A stretch of 64,000 nt of DNA from Streptomyces sp. R28. Its GTDB lineage: Bacteria > Actinomycetota > Actinomycetes > Streptomycetales > Streptomycetaceae. Positions 1 through 8,813 of the stretch are shown one piece after another. Every line of letters begins with the position of its first letter. The first letter of the stretch is position 1. The translations under genes were made by a program, and so were the position numbers. The notes below the pieces were generated by a model, which saw only the letters and a list, made by a program, of their open reading frames with translations, searched no databases and was not told the DNA's origin. The DNA lies in assembly GCF_041052385.1 (NCBI RefSeq), contig NZ_CP163439.1, forward strand, positions 8,607,001-8,671,000. The letters are read 5' to 3'.

Positions 1-2571
1 CTGCAGCTCGTCGACGGTGGAGTGCCAGCGGCCGACCATCGACGCCGCCTTGGTGTCCGGGTACGCCTCACCGGGGCCGCCGCCGAACCACCGCACGGCG
101 TCCGCCTGCGGGAGACCGAACCGGATGCCGAGCCGGGGCAGCGGCACCTTCCAGTCGCCCTCGGGCGTCACGGACACGGTCAGCTTCAGCCGGGTGCCGT
201 CGGAGGTCCACCGGTACACCGTGGCGAGGCCCACCTCCCAGGCGGCGGGCGCCACCCGGGTCCGTACCGTCAGCGCGTCGTCGCCCAGTTCCACGGCGTC
301 CAGCCGGTGCCGCATGCGGTGCAGGCCGTACTTGCGCCACAGCATCCCGTAGCGGGTGTCGGTCTGCCACTCGGCGCCGTCGTCGTTGTCGGTGGGCGCC
401 CGCCACACGTCCAGCCGCGGAGCCGTCACCTCGACGCCGCCGATGGTCCTCAGCGCGCCGGTGCGGGCGTCGAAGGAGGCCGGGCCGAGGGTGATCAGCC
501 GCTCGCTCGCGGTGGGCCCATCGCTCGCCGCGACCGCCGGCAACGGCCGTGCGGACACCGGGAACTGGCCCCACGCGACCACATGGTCCTTCGGCGCCCA
601 CGCCGTGTCGGCCGCCAGCAGCGCCCGTACGGTCCGCTGGGTCTCGCCGGCGCTCTCGTGCGCGGGCGGCTCCGGCAGCTTCACGTCCGCCGACTCCCCG
701 GCGGCGAGGGCCGGCACCGACAGGGCGCCCGCCTCGACCGTCTCGCCGTCCACCTGGTACGACCACTCGAAGGCGAGCCCCGACAGATCGGCGAAGTCGT
801 ACTTGTTCGTCACGCGCACGGTGCCGTCGGCGCCGTCGGCCTCGATGCGGACCGGCTCGATGACCTTCTTGTACTCGACGAGCCCCGGGGAGGGCGTGCG
901 GTCCGGGAAGATCAGGCCGTCGCAGACGAAGTTGCCGTCGTGCAGCTCCTCGCCGAAGTCACCGCCGTAGGCGTAGCCCAGCTCGGCGTGCTTGATGCCG
1001 TGGTCGATCCACTCCCAGATGAAGCCGCCCTGGAGCCGGTCGTGCTTCTCGAACAGCTCCTGGTAGTCGGCGAGTCCGCCGGGGCCGTTGCCCATGGCGT
1101 GCCCGTACTCGCACTGGATGAAGGGCAGTCCGCGACGCTTGTGGGTACCGCCGTCGAGGTGCTCCCCGATCTTGTCGACCTCGTCGTGGAAGGCGTACAT
1201 CCGCGAGTACACGTCGGTGTCCCGGCAGTCCCAGTCGCCCTCGTAGTGCACGAGGCGTTCCGGGTCCCGGCCGTGGATCCACTCGGCCATCGCGGTCAGA
1301 CCGCGTCCGGTGCCCGCCTCGTTGCCGAGGGACCAGAACACGATCGACGGGTGGTTCTTGTCGCGCTCGACCATACGGGCGGCGCGGTCCAGGAGGGCCG
1401 GGGTCCAGCGGTCGTCGTCGACGGGGTTGTCGCGCCAGGCCTGCTCGGTGAAGCCGTGCGTCTCGAGGTCGCACTCGTCGATGACCCACAGGCCGTACTC
1501 GTCGCACAGGTCGAGGAAGGCGGGGTGCGGCGGGTAGTGCGAGGTGCGCACCGCGTTGAGGTTGTGCCGCTTCATCAGCAGCACGTCCTCGCGCATGGTC
1601 GCAAGGTCCAGGGCGCGGCCCATCGTAGGGTGCCATTCGTGCCGGTTGACGCCCTTGAAGAGGATCGCCTTGCCGTTGACCTTGATCAGACCGTCTTCGA
1701 GGACGACGGTACGGAAGCCGATGCGCAGCGGTACACGCTCGCCCGCCGTGACCAGCTCGCCGTCGTACAGCTTCGGCGTCTCCGCGGACCACGGCTCGGC
1801 CGCCACCGTCACCGACTCGCCGGTCGCGACATCGATGTCCAGGGCGGGCACGGAAACCCGCCCGTCGACGTCGGAGTCGACGCGCAGGGTGCCTTCGCCG
1901 GTGGTGTGGTCGAAGGAGGCGTGCACGAAGAAGTCGCCCACGCTGCCCGCCGGGCGGTGCAGCAGGGTGACGTCACGGAAGATGCCGGGCAGCCACCACT
2001 GGTCCTGGTCCTCCAGGTACGAGCCCGCCGACCACTGGTGGACGCGGACCGCGAGGACGTTGCCCGTCGGCTTCAACAGCTGCCCGACCGCGAACTCGTG
2101 CGGCAGCCGGGAGCCCTTGAACTCGCCGATGTCCGTGCCGTTCAGCCAGACCCGGGCGCAGGACTCGACGCCGTCGAAGCGCAGGACGGCGCCGCCGTCG
2201 GCCGGCCAGTCCGCCGGCAGGTCGAAGACCCGCAGGTGGTCGCCGGTCGGGTTCTCCGTCGGGACGTGCGGCGGGTCCACCGGGAAGGGGTACAGGTGGT
2301 TGGTGTAGATGGGCGACCCGAAAGCGCCGTCGCCCTGGAGCACCCAGTGCCCGGGGACCGTGACCTCGGCCCAGTCCCCGGCGTCGTACCCCTCCTCGGC
2401 GAACGAGTCGTCCTCGGCGTCGGCGGTCGGCGACACGCGCAGGCGCCAGCTGCCGTTCAGCGTCAGGGACTTCGCGTCCGAGGAGGCGTACCAGGCGCGG
2501 GGCGGCAGAGCCCCGCTGCCCGGTGAGACGTCCTCGACGTAGGCGACGTCCGTGGTCGTGCGGAAAGACAT
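1..2571 (-). CDS. GH2 beta-galactosidase, 3' end outside the window
   Basis: Hydrolyses terminal beta-galactosides, probably inside the cell because no signal peptide is seen. The visible 857 codons are open to the window edge. In order they show the jelly-roll sugar-binding domain, the immunoglobulin-like domain, the TIM barrel and the start of the C-terminal beta-sandwich. The acid/base glutamate lies in SLGNEAG and the nucleophile in PFIQCEYGHAMGN, both intact. LacZ-type enzymes are about 1000-1300 aa, so a few hundred residues are missing on the left. The ATG is preceded by AGGAG four bases upstream and lies 12 bp after the stop of the MalG-type permease, so it is the last visible gene of the sugar-uptake operon. 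The natural substrate could be lactose, a galacto-oligosaccharide or another beta-linked sugar; the sequence does not decide. Confidence 0.93.
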   Translation of the reverse strand, partial: MSFRTTTDVAYVEDVSPGSGALPPRAWYASSDAKSLTLNGSWRLRVSPTADAEDDSFAEEGYDAGDWAEVTVPGHWVLQGDGAFGSPIYTNHLYPFPVDPPHVPTENPTGDHLRVFDLPADWPADGGAVLRFDGVESCARVWLNGTDIGEFKGSRLPHEFAVGQLLKPTGNVLAVRVHQWSAGSYLEDQDQWWLPGIFRDVTLLHRPAGSVGDFFVHASFDHTTGEGTLRVDSDVDGRVSVPALDIDVATGESVTVAAEPWSAETPKLYDGELVTAGERVPLRIGFRTVVLEDGLIKVNGKAILFKGVNRHEWHPTMGRALDLATMREDVLLMKRHNLNAVRTSHYPPHPAFLDLCDEYGLWVIDECDLETHGFTEQAWRDNPVDDDRWTPALLDRAARMVERDKNHPSIVFWSLGNEAGTGRGLTAMAEWIHGRDPERLVHYEGDWDCRDTDVYSRMYAFHDEVDKIGEHLDGGTHKRRGLPFIQCEYGHAMGNGPGGLADYQELFEKHDRLQGGFIWEWIDHGIKHAELGYAYGGDFGEELHDGNFVCDGLIFPDRTPSPGLVEYKKVIEPVRIEADGADGTVRVTNKYDFADLSGLAFEWSYQVDGETVEAGALSVPALAAGESADVKLPEPPAHESAGETQRTVRALLAADTAWAPKDHVVAWGQFPVSARPLPAVAASDGPTASERLITLGPASFDARTGALRTIGGVEVTAPRLDVWRAPTDNDDGAEWQTDTRYGMLWRKYGLHRMRHRLDAVELGDDALTVRTRVAPAAWEVGLATVYRWTSDGTRLKLTVSVTPEGDWKVPLPRLGIRFGLPQADAVRWFGGGPGEAYPDTKAASMVGRWHSTVDELQ

Positions 2572-2583
2572 CGGTCTCCTAGC

Positions 2584-3468
2584 TCAGCCCTTGATGCCGG
2601 TCTGCGCGATCCCCTGGACCAGCCAGCGCTGGAGGAAGAGGAACACGAACACCAGGGGCAGGATGGAAATGGCCGTGGCCATGAAGATCAGGTGGTAGTT
2701 GACGGTCTGGTTCGTCATGTACGACGACAGCGCGACCTGAACCGTCCAGGCACTCGGGTCCTGGCCGATGACCAGCGGCCACAAGAAGGCGTTCCAGCCG
2801 TTGATGAAGGTGATCGTGGCGATCGCCGCGAAGAAGTTCAGCGAGTTCGGCACGACGACACGCCAGTACGCGCCCCAGTAGCCGAGCCCGTCCACGCGCG
2901 CCGCCTCCTCCAGTTCTTTCGGGAACCCGAGGAAGTACTGCCGGAAGAGGAAGCAGGTGAAACCACTGAACAGGCCCGGAATGATGAGACCTCGGTAACT
3001 GTCCACCCAGCCGAGGGACGAGACGAGCACGAAGCTCGGCACGAAGGTGACGGCCGTGGGAACCATCAGGGTCACCAGAACGGCGTAGAACACCTTGTTG
3101 GCGTGCTTGTACGGGATGCGGGCGAGGCCGTATCCGGCCATCGAGCAGATCAGCAGGATGCCCGCCGTGTGGAGGACGGCGACGACCACGGAGTTCCACA
3201 GGGCCTGCGCGAAGTCGACGGTGACGTCGTCGAACGGCTCGGTGATGTTGCTCCACTGGATGGAAGTGGGGAACCACTTCCAGTTCTCGCCCGTGATCTC
3301 CGGGTCCGTCATCAGCGCGTTGCGGACGATCAGATAGAACGGGACCAGGAAGAGGAGGGCCGCGATGCCGGTCGCGATGTACAGACCGGTGTTGCCCATG
3401 ACGCCGCCGCCGCGCTTGGCCTTGGCCGGCTTCGTCGACTTGCTGATGTCGGGTGCTGTGGTGGTCAC
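2584..3468 (-). CDS. Carbohydrate ABC transporter permease, MalG type (CUT1)
   Basis: 294 aa inner-membrane permease of a CUT1 sugar importer. A hydrophobic segment near residue 30 (LYIATGIAALLFLVPFYLIV) is followed by five more, giving the six-helix MalG topology. The EAA loop that contacts the ATPase is visible as EEAARVDGLGYWGAYWRVV near residue 188. It overlaps the upstream permease by 4 nt (ATGA), so the two are translationally coupled and made in equal amounts. No ATPase gene is present in the cluster, which fits the Streptomyces habit of sharing the MsiK ATPase among CUT1 systems; that last point is family knowledge, not seen here. Confidence 0.95.
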   Translation of the reverse strand: MTTTAPDISKSTKPAKAKRGGGVMGNTGLYIATGIAALLFLVPFYLIVRNALMTDPEITGENWKWFPTSIQWSNITEPFDDVTVDFAQALWNSVVVAVLHTAGILLICSMAGYGLARIPYKHANKVFYAVLVTLMVPTAVTFVPSFVLVSSLGWVDSYRGLIIPGLFSGFTCFLFRQYFLGFPKELEEAARVDGLGYWGAYWRVVVPNSLNFFAAIATITFINGWNAFLWPLVIGQDPSAWTVQVALSSYMTNQTVNYHLIFMATAISILPLVFVFLFLQRWLVQGIAQTGIKG

Positions 3469-4433
3469 TTGGACTCCTCACCCCTTCCGAAGCCCATGAT
3501 CTTGCCCTGGAGCAGCGTCACGACGCAGATGAGCAGGGTCAGCACGACCGCGCCCGCGCTGCCCGCGCCGTAGTTCTGGTTCTGGCCGAGGGCCACCTTG
3601 TACAACTCGACCAGCGGGGGCTGGCCCCAGGTGGCCTTGGGGAGCAGGTTCCAGAACTCGTCGAAGGCCTGGTAGGCGGCCACGAGCAGCAGCAGGATCA
3701 CCGCGGTGGAGGTCGCCCGCAGCTGCGGCAGCGTGATGTGCCGGAAGGTCTGCCAGCCCGGCTTGGCGCCGTCGAGGGCGGCCGCCTCGTACAGCTCCTG
3801 CGGGATGTTCTGGAGCGCAGCGAGGAACAGGATCATGTAGAAGCCCGACTGGAGCCACAGCCGGACGGTCACGATGACCAGCCAGTACCAGGGCGGATCG
3901 GGGTTGGCCAGCCAGGCGATGTTGTCGATGCCGAACCAGCCGATGACCGTGTTCATCAGGCCGAAGCGGACGCCGTTGAAGATGGACATCTTCCAGATCA
4001 GCGCGGCGGCGACATAACTGACCGCGGTGGGCAGGAAGAACACCGACCGGAAGAACGCCCGCATGAACCGCAGCCGGTTCACCAGCAGCGCCAGGCCCAG
4101 CGAGAGGGCCCAGGTGGCCGGCACGATGAACGCGGCGAACACGGTGAAGGTGACGAGGGAGTTCCTGAAGTTCGTGTCCGTCAGGATCTGCTTGTAGTTC
4201 TCGAAGCCGACGAACTCGCTCGGCGTGACCGTGAAGCGTGCCTCGAAGAAGCTGAGATAGATGCTCCAGCCGATGGGCACGAAGACGAAGATCACCAGGC
4301 CGATCAGGAACGGACCGGTGAAGAGCCAGAAGTTGAAGGTGCTGTTCGCCCTGAGGCCCCGCCGCGGCCGGCCCTTGGAGACCTTGGCCGGGGCGGGGTT
4401 CTCGGCGACCCCGCGTGTGGTGGTGGTCGACAT
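3465..4433 (-). CDS. Carbohydrate ABC transporter permease, MalF type (CUT1)
   Basis: 322 aa membrane permease, partner of the MalG-type protein just downstream. After a short basic N-terminus the first membrane helix is near residues 32-52 (FWLFTGPFLIGLVIFVFVPI), and six helices can be traced in all. The EAA motif appears as YEAAALDGAKPGWQTFRHIT near residue 220. The gene starts at ATG 21 bp downstream of the binding-protein gene and ends in a 4-nt overlap with the next permease, so it is the second gene of the operon. It lacks the long periplasmic P2 loop of E. coli MalF, as is normal for Gram-positive members. Confidence 0.95.
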   Translation of the reverse strand: MSTTTTRGVAENPAPAKVSKGRPRRGLRANSTFNFWLFTGPFLIGLVIFVFVPIGWSIYLSFFEARFTVTPSEFVGFENYKQILTDTNFRNSLVTFTVFAAFIVPATWALSLGLALLVNRLRFMRAFFRSVFFLPTAVSYVAAALIWKMSIFNGVRFGLMNTVIGWFGIDNIAWLANPDPPWYWLVIVTVRLWLQSGFYMILFLAALQNIPQELYEAAALDGAKPGWQTFRHITLPQLRATSTAVILLLLVAAYQAFDEFWNLLPKATWGQPPLVELYKVALGQNQNYGAGSAGAVVLTLLICVVTLLQGKIMGFGRGEESK

Positions 4434-4453
4434 GTCGAGATCCGTCCGGCGGT

Positions 4454-5716
4454 CTATCCGAAGAGCTTCTTGAGCTCGGCGTCGACCTTCTTCTCACAGG
4501 CGTCGAGCTGGGCCTTGGGGTCACCGTCCTTGCGGACGGTGTTGGCGATCACGTCCCAGAACGCGGCGATCATGGCCTGGGTCCAGCCGATGTTGTCGAA
4601 GTGACCGAACTCGTTGAAGAGCTTGACGCCCTCGGCCGGCAGGCCGGACTTCAGCTTGGTCGCGGACGCGGCGAGGGAGGTGCGCGGCGGGATGTGGAAG
4701 CCGTAGGAGGTGGCGAAGTCCTCCTGGTACTTCTTCTGCTCGATCCACAGCCACTTCACGTATTCCTTGGCCGCCTCGACGTTCTTGCCCTTGGCGTTGA
4801 CGAACATCGACCAGCCGCCGTTGTAGACCGACTGCTTGCCGCTGGATCCGACCTTCGGGAAGGGGAAGATGCCGATGTCGTCGCCGAGCGCCTGCTGCAT
4901 GGCCGGCATGGCCCACATGCCGCACCACTGGATCGCGGTCAGGCCCTGGATCAGGGCGGAGGGGTCCCACGAGTCGGCGGGGGCGTCGAGGAGCAGGTTG
5001 CCGCTGGTGAAGAGGCCACGCAGCTGCTTGAGGCCGTCGGCGACGGCGTCGGTGTTGAAGGCGGGCTTGTTGTCCGCGGTGAGGGTGTCGGCGCCGGCCG
5101 ACCAGATCAGCGGGCGGTCGATCGAGGTCAGGTCGTTGCCGAGGAAGATGCCCTTGACCTTGCTGGTGGTCAGCTTGTCGGCGGCCTCGATCAGCTCTTC
5201 CAGCGTGGTCGGGACCTCGATCTTCGCCTTCTCGAACAGCGAGGGCCGGTAGAAGAGGAACTGCGGGTCGTCGATCATCCGGACGCCGTATATCTTGCCG
5301 TCGACCGTGTGCGACTTGATGTCGGCCGCGTTGAAGTCGTCCTTGACCGGCTCGATGATGTCGGTCAGGTCCGCCACCTGACCGCTCTTGACGAGCTGGA
5401 TCTGCGGGTGGAACTCGAAGACGTCGGGCGCGTTCTTGGTGAGCAGCGCGGCGAACAGCTTCTGCTCGAAGTTGTTGCCGGTGATCCACTGCGTGGTCAC
5501 GTCGGCCTTGTCGTACGCCTTCGCGTACTTCTTGACGGCCTGCTCGACACCCGCCTCGCCGTACGCGTGGAAGTACTGCACGAGGCCGTCGCCCGAGCCC
5601 GCGCTGCCGCGCCCGGTGTTGCTGCCGCACGCGGCCAGTCCGCCGGCGGCGGCCAGGCCCATCGCGGCCCGCAGTACGTTTCGGCGGTCCCAGTTGGTGT
5701 TGCTCAATGCCGACAT
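4454..5716 (-). CDS. Sugar ABC transporter solute-binding lipoprotein
   Basis: 420 aa extracytoplasmic sugar-binding protein (SBP family 1) that feeds the two permeases downstream. The N-terminus has a twin-arginine segment (DRRNVLRAAMG) running into a lipobox LAAC, so it is predicted to be a Tat-exported lipoprotein cleaved before Cys at about residue 24. An upstream in-frame start would add 68 residues of low-complexity basic sequence before the signal peptide. The ATG at 5716 has AAGGA seven bases upstream and is the better start. A promoter with a probable repressor motif over its -35 lies about 100 bp upstream. The ligand is unknown; co-transcription with a GH2 enzyme suggests a beta-galactoside or oligosaccharide. 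Confidence 0.94.
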   Translation of the reverse strand: MSALSNTNWDRRNVLRAAMGLAAAGGLAACGSNTGRGSAGSGDGLVQYFHAYGEAGVEQAVKKYAKAYDKADVTTQWITGNNFEQKLFAALLTKNAPDVFEFHPQIQLVKSGQVADLTDIIEPVKDDFNAADIKSHTVDGKIYGVRMIDDPQFLFYRPSLFEKAKIEVPTTLEELIEAADKLTTSKVKGIFLGNDLTSIDRPLIWSAGADTLTADNKPAFNTDAVADGLKQLRGLFTSGNLLLDAPADSWDPSALIQGLTAIQWCGMWAMPAMQQALGDDIGIFPFPKVGSSGKQSVYNGGWSMFVNAKGKNVEAAKEYVKWLWIEQKKYQEDFATSYGFHIPPRTSLAASATKLKSGLPAEGVKLFNEFGHFDNIGWTQAMIAAFWDVIANTVRKDGDPKAQLDACEKKVDAELKKLFG

Positions 5717-5814
5717 GCTGACGTCCTTGTCTCGAGTACGGCTGCGGCCCTGTGCCTGTGCCTGTGGCTGGTGCGGCTCAGCGCCAGTTGGCTCAAATGG
5801 GGTTGCGGTGCGGG

Positions 5815-5859
5815 ACGTTAACCTTCGGCTAAGGCTTCGGCAAGGGGTTGGACGAAGTC
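5815..5859 (-). promoter_or_regulatory. Promoter of the sugar operon with probable ROK operator
   Basis: On the minus strand TTGCCG (5838-5843) and TAACGT (5815-5820) are 17 bp apart, a good vegetative promoter spacing. The block at 5836-5859 reads GACTTCGT, two bases, AACCCCTTG, CCGAA. Almost the same block is found over the -35 of the ROK gene at 7382-7417. A shared element on both -35 boxes is what an autoregulated repressor that also controls the operon would need. Confidence 0.6.
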
Positions 5860-5963
5860 TGCACGAAGCGTTGTGCAACGTTCGGAATACCGGACGTGAG
5901 GGGGTTGCGGGGCGCCGCACCAGCGACCGGCAACTCCCTTTCAGGACAGGGGAATCACGTCCG

Positions 5964-7223
5964 TCATGACGGCGGTACGGTACGGCTCCTTACCGGTGTG
6001 AGGCGTTTCGTGGCGGGCTGCGTCCTCTTCTGCGGGGCCGACTGCAGCGCACCCTCGAGTGCGAACGTCGCCGCGCCCAGGCACACCGGGTCGGTGGGGA
6101 TGGGGGAGAGGACGATCTCGGTGGCGGCCAGGGGTCGCCGCAGCGCGTGCCGGGCCACGGCCTCGCGCACCTCGTGCAGCAGCGGCTCGCCCAGGGTGGC
6201 GGCGACCCAGCTGCTGAGCACGACGACTTCGGGGTTGAAGAGGTTCACCAGGTCGGCGATCCCGGCGCCCAGATAGCGGGCGGTGTCGCGGACCACCTTG
6301 AGCGCCACCGGATCGTGCGCACCGACCCCACGGGCGAGCGCGTCGATCGTGGCCGTCTGGTCCTCGGGGTGGAGCAGCGCGCTGTCGGCGGCCAGCTCCC
6401 GCAGGTTCACCATGATCCCGGGCGCGCCGACGTAGGTCTCCACGCAGCCGTGGTTGCCGCAGTGGCACAGCCGTCCGTCCAGCACGAGCGTCGTATGGCC
6501 CCACTCGCCGGCGCTGTTGCTCACGCCCCGGTGCAGCCCGCCGCCGAGCACGAGCCCGGCGCCCACGCCGGTCCCGAGGTTGACCACCACGGCGTCCCCG
6601 CTGCCGCGCGCGGCACCGAACCAGAGCTCGGCCACCGCGCAGGCGCGCAACGGGTTGTCCATGTACAGGGGGTAGGCGATCTGCTCGGAGAGCAGGTCGA
6701 GCAGGGGGACGTCGTGCCAGTCCCAGTTGGGCGCGTACTCGGAGACGCCGGTGTCCCGGTCCACCTGCCCCGGCACGCTCACCCCGACGCCGAGCACCCG
6801 CGCGCCCTCCACGCCGGCCTGCGCGACCACCGAGCCGACGGCCGCGGCGACATGGCCGACGACCTGCTCGGGGCGGCTCTCGCCGGGGCGCATGTCCTCA
6901 TCCGCGCGGGCCAGCACGTTCAGGGCGAGATCGAAGAGCTCGACCCGGACGTACGTCTCGGCGATGTCGACGCCGATCAGGGCCCCGCCGGACGCGTTGA
7001 CGGCCACGAGCCCGCGGGGGCGGCCGCCGGCCGAGTCCTCGAAGCCGACCTCCGTGATCATCCGGAGGTCGAGCAGCTCGCCCACGAGGGTGGCGACCGT
7101 GGCGAGACTGAGACCGGTGGCGGCCGCCAGCTCCTGCCGGGAGGTGGGCGACGCGGCGATGATCTGGCGCAACACCTCATAGCGGTTCGCGGTGCGGATG
7201 TCGCGTGATGTGCCGCGCTTCAT
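5964..7223 (-). CDS. ROK-family transcriptional repressor
   Basis: 419 aa. Residues 1-65 form a winged helix-turn-helix (recognition part near SRQELAAATGLSLATVATLV). The rest is a ROK sugar-kinase fold starting at LIGVDIAE. The ROK zinc site is present as CHCGNHGC followed by VETY, and the ATP/phosphate loop as NLGTGVGAGL. Such NagC/XylR-like proteins bind DNA until a sugar or sugar phosphate releases them. It lies 247 bp upstream of the sugar operon on the same strand. A motif shared by both promoters suggests it represses itself and the operon. The GHR-type hexokinase motif is only partly kept, so I do not call it a kinase. Confidence 0.93.
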   Translation of the reverse strand: MKRGTSRDIRTANRYEVLRQIIAASPTSRQELAAATGLSLATVATLVGELLDLRMITEVGFEDSAGGRPRGLVAVNASGGALIGVDIAETYVRVELFDLALNVLARADEDMRPGESRPEQVVGHVAAAVGSVVAQAGVEGARVLGVGVSVPGQVDRDTGVSEYAPNWDWHDVPLLDLLSEQIAYPLYMDNPLRACAVAELWFGAARGSGDAVVVNLGTGVGAGLVLGGGLHRGVSNSAGEWGHTTLVLDGRLCHCGNHGCVETYVGAPGIMVNLRELAADSALLHPEDQTATIDALARGVGAHDPVALKVVRDTARYLGAGIADLVNLFNPEVVVLSSWVAATLGEPLLHEVREAVARHALRRPLAATEIVLSPIPTDPVCLGAATFALEGALQSAPQKRTQPATKRLTPVRSRTVPPS

Positions 7224-7360
7224 CGAACTCCCCTCACAGACAAGCGCCGTTCCGGTCCGGGCGGCGGGGGCCCTGGCGTTGTCCCCCGGGAAGACGCAGC
7301 ACCGGGCGTGCCCCCGTCCCTTCGCTCATGCCGGGTCGTCGTCGGCACCGGCGCGGCGCA

Positions 7361-7417
7361 AGGCTATGACGTGCGGCGCCTTTCGACAAGGGGTTAGGAA
7401 AGGGGGTTTACGAAGTC
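7361..7417 (-). promoter_or_regulatory. Promoter of the ROK gene with probable operator
   Basis: On the minus strand TTGTCG (7384-7389) and TAGCCT (7361-7366) are separated by 17 bp. Over and upstream of the -35 (7382-7417) lies GACTTCGT, AAACCCCC, TTTCC, TAACCCCTTG, TCGAA. This contains the same parts as the operator candidate upstream of the binding-protein gene, with an extra ACCCC unit. Confidence 0.58.
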
Positions 7418-7427
7418 CCCCCCGGAG

Positions 7428-8705
7428 TCAGTCACCCAGTATGTCCTGCACGAAGGCGTTGGCGAATTTCCGACCGGGGTCCAGTTCCCTCGACAGGGCC
7501 CGGAAGTCGTCGAGGCGCGGATACCGCCCGCGCAGCACCTGGGCCGGCACCGCGAACACCTTCCCCCAGTGCGGCCGCGGCGCGAAGGCGTCCAGCGCCT
7601 CCTCCAGCCGCCGCACCACCGGCAGCACGGTGGCCGTGTCCTCGATCCAGGTGAAGTGCAGGGCGACGGTGTCCCGTCCGTAGGAGGGGCTGAGCCACTG
7701 GTCGTCGGCGGCGACGGTCCGCACCTCGCAGGTCTGCAGCACGGGCGCGAGCGTCTCCCGTATCCCGTCGAGCGCGTGCAGCGCGTCGACGGCGTACCGG
7801 CGCGGCAGCAGATACTCCGACTGCAGCTCGGCCCCGCTGCTCGGCGTGAACTCCGCCCGGAAGTGAGGCAGCCGCTGGTGCCAGGGCCCCGGCACCCCGA
7901 ACTGGTCCGTGCAGTTCACGGCGGGCATCCCCGGCACCGGGTGCATCTTCTCGGGGGCGGGCGCGGCCCAAGGGAAGCCGGACGGGAAGCCGGACAGGAA
8001 GTCGGGCAGCGGCTGGTCGGTGCGCCGCTTGAGCCACACCTGCCGAAAGCCCGGCTCGCGCCAGTCCGTGAACAGGCTCACGCTGTAGGCCGCCGCCATC
8101 ACCGTCTCGAACGCCGCCGAGTCCAGCCCGTCCAGCGGCAGTTCCGTGAACACGTGCTGCTCGACGTCGAAGGACGGCTCCAGATCGAGGGTGAGCGCCG
8201 TGACGACACCGAGGGCGCCCAGCGAGGTGACGGCACCGCCGAACCGCTCGTCGCCCCGCCCGACGGTCACCACCGACCCGTCCGCCGTGACCAGCTCCAC
8301 CTCCCGCACGGACGTGGCCAGCGCACCGTTGCCGACCCCCGACCCGTGCGTGCCGGTGGCGACCGAGCCGGCCACCGAGATGTGCGGCAGGGACGCCATG
8401 TTGGCCAGCGCGAGACCGTGCGCGTCCACCGCGCGGGCGAGCTCGGCGTACCGTACGCCGCCCGAGACCCGGACCGTACGGGCCGCACGGTCCACGTCGA
8501 TCACCGGCGGCAGACCGGCGATCGACAGCAGGACGCCCTCGGGGCCCGGCTCGGCGATCTCGTTGAAGGAGTGCCCGCTGCCCAGCACCCGCACCCTCTC
8601 GCTTCCCGCCACCAGGGCGCTGATCGCGTCGATCGAGTACGGCCGGTGCAGCTCCTTGGCGGTGTAGGTGATGTTGCCCGCCCAGTTGGTGATCGTCTCT
8701 GTCAT
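7428..8705 (-). CDS. aldO: Alditol oxidase (AldO)
   Basis: 425 aa FAD enzyme that oxidises the C1 hydroxyl of alditols such as xylitol and sorbitol with O2, giving aldoses and H2O2. The sequence matches remembered S. coelicolor AldO almost end to end. The FAD-linking histidine is His45 in GSGHSFNE. The PP-loop region is SVAGSVATGTHGSG. The C-terminal cap carries the active-site CEVRTVAADD and HWGKVF. It is about 7 aa longer than AldO because a 12-bp unit is repeated at 7972-8007, inserting SGFP repeats. No signal peptide is seen, so it is cytoplasmic. The ATG is preceded by AAGGA. It is divergent from a hydroxyacid dehydrogenase and could share its promoter region. Confidence 0.95.
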   Translation of the reverse strand: MTETITNWAGNITYTAKELHRPYSIDAISALVAGSERVRVLGSGHSFNEIAEPGPEGVLLSIAGLPPVIDVDRAARTVRVSGGVRYAELARAVDAHGLALANMASLPHISVAGSVATGTHGSGVGNGALATSVREVELVTADGSVVTVGRGDERFGGAVTSLGALGVVTALTLDLEPSFDVEQHVFTELPLDGLDSAAFETVMAAAYSVSLFTDWREPGFRQVWLKRRTDQPLPDFLSGFPSGFPWAAPAPEKMHPVPGMPAVNCTDQFGVPGPWHQRLPHFRAEFTPSSGAELQSEYLLPRRYAVDALHALDGIRETLAPVLQTCEVRTVAADDQWLSPSYGRDTVALHFTWIEDTATVLPVVRRLEEALDAFAPRPHWGKVFAVPAQVLRGRYPRLDDFRALSRELDPGRKFANAFVQDILGD

Positions 8706-8737
8706 CCTTGCCGTCCTTCAAGGTGAGTGCGTGTGCG

Positions 8738-8782
8738 TTGACCCTCTCATTCGCGGGTGCCTACGGTAGAGAACGTTTTCCA
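8738..8782 (+). promoter_or_regulatory. Promoter and LacI-like operator for the hydroxyacid dehydrogenase
   Basis: TTGACC (8738-8743) and TACGGT (8762-8767) are 18 bp apart. Exactly where transcription would begin there is a near-perfect palindrome GAGAACGTTTTC centred on CG, the form of LacI-family operators. No LacI gene lies in this window, so the regulator would be encoded elsewhere. The palindrome may also influence aldO on the other strand. Confidence 0.5.
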
Positions 8783-8813
8783 GCACCACCTCGCCGAGCC
8801 GGAGGCCACGTCC

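Noticed and set aside
22..2526. Long plus-strand open frame of 834 codons
   Set aside because: It is the mirror of the GH2 gene on the minus strand. Its product is a val/arg/gly/pro mixture with no family and no ribosome site.
8757..8813. GTG 8757 as the start of the hydroxyacid dehydrogenase
   Set aside because: It lies upstream of the predicted -10 box, and the 19 extra codons include the operator palindrome.
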